Under the pieces are notes generated by a model. It saw only the letters and a program-made list of their open reading frames with translations, had not been told where the DNA came from and did not search any database. From Linnemannia hyalina (Eukaryota > Mortierellomycota > Mortierellomycetes > Mortierellales > Mortierellaceae), in contig JAHRHY010000018.1 in NCBI GenBank assembly GCA_019671135.1, positions 434,001-498,000 on the forward strand: 64,000 nt of DNA. The letters run 5' to 3'. The position numbers and the translations under genes were made by a program. This document shows, piece by piece, positions 1 to 10,100 of this stretch. Each line of letters starts with the position of its first letter. Positions within the stretch are counted from its first letter, which is position 1.

Positions 1-2162
1 GGTTGAGTTGGGTTGCTGTTGATGTGTGATCGGTGTATAAGTGTAAGTGCTGACGAGGGAGATGGTTGTTGTTGGTTGCAGTTGTTTGATCTTTGAAAGT
101 GAGAAAGAGAGAGAAGACAGCAGTTCAGGGCTGTTTGAGTTAAAGCGACAGTTGGTGGCGGTTGGAGGCAGGGGGAGCGATTTGTTTATTTTTCCTGTTC
201 CTGAAGGAGAGGGAGGGGGTTGCAGAGAAAGGGAGGGGGTTGCAGAGGAGAGAAGGTGGTGTGTTTGTTGTGGGTGTGTAAGTGAGGAGAAGGTGTGAGG
301 GATGAGGATGAATGAGAGAAGGGAAGTCGACTTGCCTTGAAGGGATGAGTGAGAGGGTGATGGTGATGGAAGGTGGAAGAGGAGGAGGAGGAGGAGAAAG
401 GGTAGTTGACCAGTGCGAGGTGCAAGGATAGGAAGGGGATTCAAGAATGGGGAACTAAGAAGAGGGGAATAAGAATAAGAAGAATAAGAAGAAGAAAAAA
501 GAAAAGAGAAAAGAGAAAAGAGAAAAGAAAAGAGAGAAGAGAGACATATGAGGAAGGGGAACTGAATACAGGCAAACGATCGCTCTCAACTTCTTGTTAC
601 AGTAGACACACTCATACACACACATACACACACACACCATCGCCATCGTACCAATTTCAATATCCACCTTCATCATCATCATCATCACCTTCATTGGCAC
701 GGTATGCCAATTGCTCACCACGGTGGCCATTAGCGTTGTTTTTCTTCATTTTATCTTTTTCCTGTTCATCTTCTAAACACTCGCATTGTGCAATTGAACC
801 ATGGGACATCAGGAAGATAACTATCTACTTCTTCTTCTTCTTCTTCTTCTCCTTACTCCCCTCCTCTTCCTCTACTGCCGCACTCCTCCAAAGCCGGGTA
901 ACAGTAAACAACAAATAAAGGAAAGCAACAAAGGAAAAAAAATGCCGCACCAGAGAAAGAAAAAAAGGCGAGCTGTTGTCTGCTGCAGCTGCTGCTCACA
1001 ACCAAAAAAAAAAAAGCGCCATAGTCATAGTCATAACCATAACCCATACTCACATCCAAACCATAGGAAGAAAGCATGAGCAAGGGAAAAGAAGGACACG
1101 CCGGCGACCCATGCCTGCTTTGCTCAACACCTTTTCTTTCCTTCTCTCTCTGTCTGCTATCTTTCTTTTTTCCTTCTCCGTCCTTCCCACTCCCACCTTA
1201 TGCCCTTAGCTTTACAGCTCTCAACCAACTTCCCCCCTACCCTCGCTCCATTGAGAGAAGGAAAAAAAAACATGAAACAAGGTGCCCGCCAGGTCTCAAC
1301 GAACCTTTTCCTCTTACCCCTGGCTCCCTTTCTTTCCACACAAGTTTGAAGTACTGCTGCATACCTCTCCGCCCTGGCGTCAGATCCTTCCGCCTCAGCC
1401 TCAACTACATTCCAGACCGGCGCTAGTCCAAATAATTTGCCGCCATACCACAAAATATCGAATTCTCCTTCCTCTTCCTCATCAAGCATCACATCCTAAT
1501 ACCCTATAGCCTTTTGCCCCCCTGTCCATGCAATTTAAGATGAAAGAAAAAGAAAAGAGAGAGAGCGACGAAAAGAATCCATGATAGCACACACACACAT
1601 ACACAAAACCTACACTTAAAAAGCAATTAACCACCCCCCTCCTCCCCCATTAGCCGCAAATTAGTTGCCTTGCATATTGGGTGCTCTCAACATAAAGAAA
1701 ACATTGATTTTATCCCCAGCCAGAGAGGTACCGGAGAGGACGAAAGGGCAAAAAAAAAAAAAAAAAAAAAGAAAGAGAGCGAGACAGCCCTGATTTTTTA
1801 GTCTTGTCTGAGTGCCTGAGAAAGGGGTGAAAAAAGGGAGAGGAGAAACATTCCATGACCATAGTCCAGCAAGCACGAGCCCTTTCTTGCTTGGTTGGTT
1901 GGACTGGACCCCCCCCAAACCTCCCCTACTCCAAAAAGCAGAAAAAAGGCAACAATGTGAAACCAGATACCGGAGAAAGATGAGAGAGAGAAAAAAAACA
2001 ATGCGGAAACGAACACAATCGATCGTCTCTTTTATCTTCAGCCCCCCTCTTCACCCTTTTCTTCCAATTGCACCAACATCCTTATCGCACATAAGCACAC
2101 ACCATGTTTCTCAGGAACCATTATTATTATATAAAGTATCACTGCTACATCAACACCTTCTG
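1..2162. other. Gene-free left edge, low complexity
   Basis: No open frame here shows protein-like composition or a recognisable motif. Positions 100-560 are strongly purine-rich on + (pyrimidine-rich on -), the pattern seen just upstream of the minus-strand genes of this window, so a promoter or leader for a leftward gene beyond the edge is possible. A CA-type microsatellite lies near 606-638, a TTC-type run near 829-852, and a 21-base A run at 1750-1770. The last 60 bases or so should hold the 3' UTR of the minus-strand gene that ends at 2163. Confidence 0.6.
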
Positions 2163-5100
2163 CTACTCGTTATGGGACCGCATGAGAAAGTGATCACCAA
2201 AGATCTTGCGCTTGATCGCATAAGGGACATACTCCCAGTCGTCCTGTAAGGGTCCAAACGCCTTCCTGATAGACGACTCCTTCTCCCGGGTATACACCCG
2301 TTGCATCTCCCGCTCCTTCCACTCCTTCACCTTCCTCGCGCAAAGCTGAAATAAGCTTGGAACACGTACCCGTGCATCTGCAACCTCATACTGCAGCACC
2401 CTCCGAAGCGTTGACACATACAGGTGCCGTCCATCCGTCGACCATCCCAATCCTCGGATCCCATCAAAAATCCGGAGTCGGAAATTGCTCTGCCCCCGGA
2501 ACGAGACCATCAAGATATCATGCTTCTCCTCGTAATGTGGACCCTCACAACCCGCAAGACCGGGTCCACCATGTTCAGCACGGCCGTTGTACCGTGTATC
2601 GCTCACCACCAGGTCCTCGTCCCCCACACAGGCACCCGTGATATCGACAACGTGCACGAACCCGTACCAGTTGGCCACCGCAAACAGGTTCTCGAGTGTT
2701 GGATGGAACTCGATCGAGAACGCCGGTCCTCCGGTATCGACACAGCAGACAATCTCGCGCGACGGCATTGACCATACGACGACACGGGATGTTGTATCCG
2801 ACGAGTGGGCAAACTTGGTCGACGTTGCATTCCATGAGACATACTGGAAAGTCACTTTTGTCGCACCAAAGGCACTGCCAGTACTGTTTCCTGGTCCGGC
2901 TCTATCGGGACCTCGAGGCTGTCGGTTCTTCTTGTGCTTTGCAGTGAACAAGATCTTGTGGGGCACGAGCAACTCTTGGGGCTGGCCAAACAGATGCAAC
3001 AACCTTGGAGTCGTCGCCGGTTTAGGGCTCTTAGGTTGGTTGGTTCTGTCTTCGACTTCGTTGTCCAATGAAGAATCCTCAGAGTCACGAGACCGCTTGG
3101 CTCCCCGGGGCTTGTCCGATACTGTCGTTGTTCTTGCTTCCTCGGCGACCAGATCCTTCTTCTCCTCCGATCCATCCACCACCTCATCCTCGCTCATCTT
3201 CTCGTTGTCGTCGTCAGTGGCATACTCCGAGTCCGTCTCCAGATCCTCGATGTCCAACTCTTCCTCTCTAGCTTCCCGCAAGATCCTCTGCTCCTCCGTC
3301 TCGGGGACGTGGGTGACCTCAATGATCCAGACCTGTGCCGAATCTCCAACTGCCACAATCCACCGTCCGTTGGGCGAGGCCTTGGCGTCGTTCAATAATG
3401 CTCCTCCAAATCCCTCGCGGATCCATGTGCGGTCGTCTCTGTATTTGAACCGGTGTTCTGGCGTGCTACTGTGGTGATGATGATGGTGATGATGATGGTG
3501 ACTGTCCTTGTGGGCTCGCTTAGGATCCGTGTGGTCAGGAAGTGAAGCAATAACAAGTCCACCTTCATTGCCGGCCATCACAAGAAAGTGATCAAACTGA
3601 CCCGATTTCTTGGAAGGGTATCCATCCTCTTCATCGTAATCCGTCAACGGGTCGTCGCCATCCTGATCCTGTAGACCATCATCCTGAGAGGTCCGACTCC
3701 GGTAGTAACGGTTCCAGCGGACAATCTGCAGACTGTTGAGCATCACGCCGTCGTCGTCTTCGGAGCTGGACAGGTAGGCGCTATCGATCTCGTACGGCTC
3801 CTCACTGCACTGTGTACAGTAGACCGCGATACTCCCGCTGACGGCTCCATGTGCCATGTATCCATACCGGCTCGCGATACAAATCGGATCGTCTCGATCC
3901 TCCAGCCGGATATAATCCTCCGATTCTGGCAATTGGTCGAACCGATAACTGAAGAGATCCATAAATTTTGACGCGTGTACTGTCTTGAGCGGTCGGGCAT
4001 ACGGTCTGAGAACCGCTTTCCGGGTTGTGCCGTCCTTATTTGGGTCCTCGTTTGCAAAATGGGCCAGGGTGCGTCGGTTGTAGTTGGCGAGGGTGTTGCG
4101 TTCGAGGACACCGCAGCGAATGATGCTGTGAAGGTGGATTGTGAAAATGTCGTCCCAGAGTCCCATGGTCGACGGCACGATGACCATAGAGTTGGCGCAC
4201 TGGAAATGGTTGCTGATCGCCGGTGAATGCTCGACTTCCCGAGGATGACTGCGTCCACGGACCAACAAGCGATGCAAAAACGGTGCTGGATCAACATATC
4301 TCCCACCAATCATGTCTGATACGTCCTCACCGACCGCAATAGATAGGGGCGAAAAGTCGTCGTTGACCGCAGGAGCCATGGGCGAGTCCTCGGCATACGT
4401 GAGGGATTCTTGCTGTTGTTGTTGTTGGTACCCTGGCTGCATCCTGAGTTTCCGTTCCCGTTCGGCACGGCCCTTCTTCAGGTTCAGCATCAGCTCTCGG
4501 ATCTTGGTCGCGACCTTATAAAACTCTGGATCATCCTCGTTGTTCTCCTCGTAGGCCGAAAAGTCGACCATGTCTTGATCCCCTTCGCCGTCGTTTCCAG
4601 AGATGAACTCCTTGGGCGTGTATTTCTCGTCTCCACTGAAATCGGACGGGATACTATCGTCGGGCAAGCAGGGTCGGTAGATCGCTCGGGTCCGCGGGCT
4701 CAGTTCTTCAATCTTTTCATCGTCGTCCATGACTTGTGGGCCCTCCATTTCTTCATCCTCGCTCTCGCTGTCGTCAAAGTCTTCGATATCCATGAAACCC
4801 TCACTTCCGTCATCGCCTCCCTCCTCGTCATCGCCAAGCTGGCCGATATCGTCCAAGCTGCCGTTGTAGAGGTGGTAGAAGATGCTTTCGGGGTCGTTGG
4901 GATTGATATCATGATCGGCGAGTTCGTCATTGGAGTAGGTGCCGTCCTCACTGGTATCATCGTCATCGTCCTCCAATTCCTCCTCCTCACTCTCCGAGGT
5001 CTCTGTTTCCCAGTCTCCGTCCTCGTCTTCAATGTGATCGTCACCATGGTCGTCTCCACCACCTGCACCAGATCCACCAGCAGTGTTGTCACCCGACTCA

Positions 5101-5186
5101 TTGCCTCCTTCTCCTCCTGCTGCTGCCTGCTTGGCTTTACGTGATTCCTCCTCCATGGGTTGTGTTGCTGTCCCAGGAATGTCCAT
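2163..5186 (-). CDS. WD40-like beta-propeller protein with acidic N-terminal region (possibly CRT10-like)
   Basis: A single uninterrupted frame encodes 1007 residues. Residues 1-150 are dominated by Glu, Asp, Ser and Gly and are probably disordered. Short WD40-like blades follow, for example a GRWIVAVGDSAQVWI segment near 610, FAHSSDTTSRVVVWS in the last third, and a GLGWSTDGRHLYVSTL blade close to the C-terminus. A run of ten His lies around residue 560, flanked by another acidic stretch. The layout (acidic leader, irregular propeller, about 1000 residues) recalls fungal CRT10, a regulator of ribonucleotide reductase genes, but also other poorly described fungal WD proteins such as those with DUF2415. 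I cannot choose between them from sequence alone. The start is the first ATG of the frame, and the promoter is shared with the divergent OSGIN-type gene. Coding status is secure; function is not. Confidence 0.85.
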   Translation of the reverse strand: MDIPGTATQPMEEESRKAKQAAAGGEGGNESGDNTAGGSGAGGGDDHGDDHIEDEDGDWETETSESEEEELEDDDDDTSEDGTYSNDELADHDINPNDPESIFYHLYNGSLDDIGQLGDDEEGGDDGSEGFMDIEDFDDSESEDEEMEGPQVMDDDEKIEELSPRTRAIYRPCLPDDSIPSDFSGDEKYTPKEFISGNDGEGDQDMVDFSAYEENNEDDPEFYKVATKIRELMLNLKKGRAERERKLRMQPGYQQQQQQESLTYAEDSPMAPAVNDDFSPLSIAVGEDVSDMIGGRYVDPAPFLHRLLVRGRSHPREVEHSPAISNHFQCANSMVIVPSTMGLWDDIFTIHLHSIIRCGVLERNTLANYNRRTLAHFANEDPNKDGTTRKAVLRPYARPLKTVHASKFMDLFSYRFDQLPESEDYIRLEDRDDPICIASRYGYMAHGAVSGSIAVYCTQCSEEPYEIDSAYLSSSEDDDGVMLNSLQIVRWNRYYRSRTSQDDGLQDQDGDDPLTDYDEEDGYPSKKSGQFDHFLVMAGNEGGLVIASLPDHTDPKRAHKDSHHHHHHHHHHSSTPEHRFKYRDDRTWIREGFGGALLNDAKASPNGRWIVAVGDSAQVWIIEVTHVPETEEQRILREAREEELDIEDLETDSEYATDDDNEKMSEDEVVDGSEEKKDLVAEEARTTTVSDKPRGAKRSRDSEDSSLDNEVEDRTNQPKSPKPATTPRLLHLFGQPQELLVPHKILFTAKHKKNRQPRGPDRAGPGNSTGSAFGATKVTFQYVSWNATSTKFAHSSDTTSRVVVWSMPSREIVCCVDTGGPAFSIEFHPTLENLFAVANWYGFVHVVDITGACVGDEDLVVSDTRYNGRAEHGGPGLAGCEGPHYEEKHDILMVSFRGQSNFRLRIFDGIRGLGWSTDGRHLYVSTLRRVLQYEVADARVRVPSLFQLCARKVKEWKEREMQRVYTREKESSIRKAFGPLQDDWEYVPYAIKRKIFGDHFLMRSHNE

Positions 5187-5546
5187 TTGTTGGTGATTAG
5201 GGTTGTTGTTGTGATAAAAGAAACGCTGCTTTGTTTATTTTGGCGTGCAACAATGGCCGCAGCGCAAAAAAAACCCTACCGCAGAGGCGCACGTGAAAGT
5301 AGAATCGACTATGCTATTGCTGTATTCCAGTGGGCGAAGCGGAAGGGGGGGAAGAGAGAAAGCGATCGAATCGATCAGCTGACAGAGTGATTTGGAACAC
5401 TTTCTCCGGAAACGCTGAAGATCCTGGATACTGGCAGTGGTGGTTGGGGTGGTGTGCTTGGTAGTCTGACGATCAGACATTGATATTCCTTTTAATGAGT
5501 CGCGCGGTGATCACATCGTATTTATGCTCCTAGTGTTTGAAATCGT

Positions 5547-5554
5547 TGACGTCA
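5547..5554. promoter_or_regulatory. CRE-type palindrome TGACGTCA
   Basis: An exact TGACGTCA lies about 360 bases upstream of the minus-strand WD40-like start and 1.6 kb upstream of the OSGIN start. Fungal Atf1/CREB-type bZIP factors bind this sequence in stress responses. One 8-base match in about 2 kb is only suggestive. Confidence 0.35.
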
Positions 5555-5593
5555 GGTTCTTTTATGCCAGGACGCGACACTATGCAGAACACC

Positions 5594-5615
5594 AAAAAAA
5601 AAAAAAAAAAAAAAA
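5594..5615. repeat. Poly-A tract, 22 bases
   Basis: Homopolymer in the divergent promoter region; a slippage-prone simple repeat. Confidence 0.9.
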
Positions 5616-7133
5616 GTAAAACACGTACGGTACAATCTATGCTAACAAACATTACATAGTTGACCAAGATATCCTCTTGTGTCGCTTCCTTTTTTTCGAG
5701 GCCTCTACGGGGGTGCTTCTTCTACAATGACTCTCTCAAGTGAGAAGTAGATGTGACCGGATGAAATTCCCCAATGACCCACGTAAAAATAAAAATAAAA
5801 ACATCAAATGGACCCGTGAGCTTCAAAGGAGTCCTACTCTCACGTAGCCTTTTTCCTGCCTTTTGCCCATTGTCTTTTATTCATGCATTTGTTGCTTTCT
5901 CACGTTGTCAATGAGGGTCGAACGACGTGTTATTTAAGAAGAAAATAAATATATAACCATGCAGCACGAGAGCCAAGACTTTTTTTTTTTTGCATGGTTA
6001 CAATGCGCGTCTAGCAAACAAACAAAAGAGAGAGAGAGAGAGGAAGAGCTGCTTGGAAAATTACTAGATGGCGTGGCGGCCAATCACAGACCTAGCATCC
6101 CTACGGATTGAAGTAGATGAGATCCGATCCACTCCCTAACCTCCTTTTTCTCCATGGTCCGTTGTTATTTGTGGCATTGTAAGGAGAGCTTTGGCGAGTG
6201 TGAGAGTACAAAAACAATGCGGCGATGAAGTGTTTGGGGTGTGTGGAGGCGTTTAGAGTAGTGTTTGAAGAAGAAAGGTCAGAGAACCTGCAGCTGCGCT
6301 TTGGTGAGAAAGGCGATGCAAAAGAGAAGGAAGCCATGTGTCCGAGGTCTAAAAGGTTAGCGGTTCGTGACAAACGAGTATCCATTGAAAGTGTGCAACG
6401 TGAATGCTAGTAATGGTGAGCTGTGGATGTAGTGTAGATGATGGGTGTGCAGGTGGTAATGGGAAGGGGACACGGGGTGCCCGGTTCTTTCTTTGCGAGC
6501 TCGCGATGTGGAGGGTAAAACGATCGATTAAAGACGGAGTGAATGACCCCCGTTCGTTGGACGCGCGTGCCATTTGATGCCAGAGACGAGAAGAAGAAAA
6601 ATTCAGCAAACTCAAATTCTCTTTCCGAAGAGAAAAAAAATAAATGGAGAATAGTGAAAAGCAAAAGGGCAAAAGAAGGTTGCGGTCGGAGACAAACAAT
6701 GAAGAAGCGCAAAGGTGAGAGTGCAAAGGTAAGCAGCAAGAGACAAGTATCCGGCTCCATCAAGACAAGGCATCACCTCGATGTGTCAGATTTCTCTCTC
6801 CTTTATGACTGGTGCAGCGACGATCAGTAATACCCTAGTAACCGACTCTGTCACTTGTTTTGCTGGCCTGGACTACTTTCCTGTCAGTCAATCTGTGTTC
6901 ACTTTCTTTCTTGAACACTTCTTTTGGTTCTCTCGACTTTACTTTTCTTCTCATTCATTCCTCATCCTACTCCTCGCATTCACTCCGATCACTTTCCTCT
7001 TGCACTCATCCACTCTCCTTTTGCATGACTCATTGACTCCTCTTCTGATCACCTATCCCCCTCTCCATTCTCCTCCATTGAACCACAGATCCAGATCAAC
7101 TTCACATTCACATTCACATTCATATCCACATTC

Positions 7134-10100
7134 ATGACCACTGAAACAATGCCTAGCTCACATTCACCCTCGCTCAACAACAACCTCTGCACTTCCCCTT
7201 CTTCATGCACTCAACAACCATACCCCTCCTCTCATTCACAATCGCATGCTGATCATACACTTCCAGCTGAGACCGATGTCGTCGTCGTTGGTAATGACTT
7301 TAACAAAAACAAAAAAAAAGCTATTGAGAACGTTGGTGCTTGAAAAAAAAAAAATACAACTCAGCTACGACATATACACATACACACATATACACCCGCC
7401 ACTTTCGACCTGCAGCAACCTTCCCTCCCACCCAGAAAGTGCGATAAGATACCCTTATTCTTCAAAACTGAACCAACCCCGAGTGCCATGCAACCAGTCC
7501 TCTTTCAACCCGATACTCTGCTTTAGCGTGCACATTTCTTGGGGAAAGATCTGTCAATGTCTTACCCTCCTGCTACTGCTATCTCGCCACTTATCGAATC
7601 TCACTTATCAATTGGCTTTTAACAGGCAATGGCCCCGCCGGGATCCTGATCTCACTCCTCCTCAGTGGGTTCGAGCCATACTACCACGCTGATCGGGCAT
7701 GTCCGCATCCAGACCCAATCCTCCATCGCATGCTCACCCCATCATCCCTCCAGGGTTGCAGGCCACGATCCATGCTCAAACAGGTAAACATACTTTGCAC
7801 TTTTCAATCTCGTTGTCGTTTAATTGGCTCTCATCTCTTTCCTTTTCTCGTTCAATGCCAATGTCCCTGTACATTTTCAAGCCCCACCCCATCCCCATTC
7901 ACTTCGACTGACAGATAAAAAGAGCACCTGTGCGCTGAAATATGGAAGGGCAGTGTGTCATGCATAATTGGGGTTGGGTCTCATTCTCTGTCCCTCCCTG
8001 TCCTTCCTCTGTGGCGCGCATGTATCTTTGTTATTTCGATCTTCGGCTTTTGGTTTTCCTCCTCCAATGCCTCTGTGCCTCCTTATTTCAAGTATACTTT
8101 GTTTGTATACGCCTATTTCTCCCGATGGATTATTAATCGACAGAAAATGCACTGGCCTAACAAAAGAAAACGAGGGAGGTATGGAGAAGGCAGTAAGGAG
8201 AGCAGATAACCGCAATCAACTTGACCCAACCAAAAACAACAACAACAAAAAAAACTTTCTCCCTCCACTGTCCACCATGCTCTCTCTCGCAATACACCTC
8301 TCAATTGCTCCTCCCCTCCCCCCTTTTTCCCCTTTGCTGGCTTGCCTATGCTATGGGTCATTGGTTGTTGGCCACTGAAAAACATTTCCGACGCGTGAAG
8401 TTTTTTTTTCTTTCGTTTTGTTTGTTTATACTTGTACTTTCCTATCCAATCTCCATCTCCTCTAAACCCCTTGAATGTCGTTGCACAACAGATACACATC
8501 CCTCCGTGCTCGAAAAGTTCACCCATCATTTTTTTTGTCCTCCTTTTCATATGACTGGTCGCATTTCTTTCACCATTCGCCCTTACTATCCGAACCTCAC
8601 TTTCTCTATCTGTCTGGGTTGACATGTGCATGCGCACAGGTCGTGAATATATTTTTATCGTGGTTCTCCCCTTTCATTGCAATCTCCTATCACCGCTGCT
8701 GAGAACAGGAAATAAACACGCACAGCTGGAGTGAAAATACCATCTAGGTGTAGCTCAAGAGAGTTGAAAACAACGGCATTTCGCGCGGGATCTTTTTTTT
8801 TCTTTATTTTGCGAGTGGGGGGAGGGAGAAAAAGGGTGAGCAGGGCAGAGAGAGAGAGCAATTAGTAATGATTTCAGATGACACCATCTGGTATCAGCAG
8901 CACTTTTGTAATTTCTCCCTCGTACAAAAAAAAATTCAATTTCTGCGCAGACCTTCCTATCCCGATCCTTGCCTAGTGGTGCATAAAGCAAACATTTTTT
9001 TGCAGTCCAATTGCCATGTGCTTTGCATGAGTGTCTGTCTCTGTCTGTGTACGAGTACGTCTATATTTGCGCGACAAACAAAGACAACCGTGAACACTGT
9101 TTTTATTCTTTTTTCACATCATCATCACGGTCTCTCCGCACATCGACATCGCAATTCATTTTTCGCGCGCATTTCCTCTATTATTTCCCTACTCCACACC
9201 CCTTTCCCACGCGTTGCAAATATACAGCGCGTCTAACCACTCAACAACAATATTATCAACCTAATAGGACTTTGTGCAGCTCACAAACCACATCCAACAT
9301 CAATTGGCTGAAGCAGGCAGAGATGCCAACCCAATCTCCGCCATGTTCGACTCCCTCGCCCACCCTCAACTCGATACCCATCGTGGTGAATACCCCACGT
9401 TCCTCGAATGGCGTCAATCCACGCCATCCCACTCTTCTTGCGATACCCTCACCACCACCGATGACAACAACAACAACACCGCCATCTTGGACAGCCCACC
9501 TCCTACTCCTACACTCAGCCAGAACCAAAACCGGAACCAGGGCCAAAAAGTCCCCCATCTTTCAACCCCTGCAGAAGCATCCACAGCCAGACCTCACATC
9601 GTCCTCGGTCGCGGGGACGTTGGTGGTATCTGGGCAGACATGGGACACGACCACAATCAGACCCTCAGGTATGAACTCTTGACCTTACTTGCAATACTGA
9701 ACAATAAATTGCAGCTGGAGAACTAACAGATGTAATGCATCGCCATACGTGAATAGTTACAATGAACACATGGAACTGCCGCTGTACTCGTTCGCGGACT
9801 TTTTTCGCGACAACCCCGAACACGACAAAAACTTGGAGCGCCCTCTTCGGTCAACCGTCTCTGCATACTACAAGGCTCATGTTCTGCAAACAGGGATTCA
9901 GTCCAATTTCTCCAACTATACCACCGTCACTGGAATATACCATCTCAAGGACATGGAGCGCCACTGCTGTTGTGGATTGGACCCGCGGGATTTTACAAGA
10001 GACAAGCACACAGGGAATCTGAGACAAAGTCGTGGACGCACGGAGGGACTTAGACCCTGTCAGAGCTGTGCACCTTACCGATACGTCGTCCTAGGACATG

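Larger units (their letters stand above)
5187..7133. other. Divergent intergenic/promoter region
   Basis: Lies between the minus-strand WD40-like gene and the plus-strand OSGIN-type gene and should hold both promoters. It contains a 22-base A run (5594-5615), a perfect CRE palindrome at 5547-5554, a short GA run near 6026-6042, and a pyrimidine-rich + strand leader from about 6900 to 7130 directly before the OSGIN start. No coding sequence is supported. Confidence 0.6.

Noticed and set aside
4410..5144. Plus-strand frame of 244 codons, Val/Leu-rich, looking membrane-like
   Set aside because: It is antisense to the acidic N-terminus of the WD40-like gene; GAC/GAG codons read in reverse give Val/Leu.
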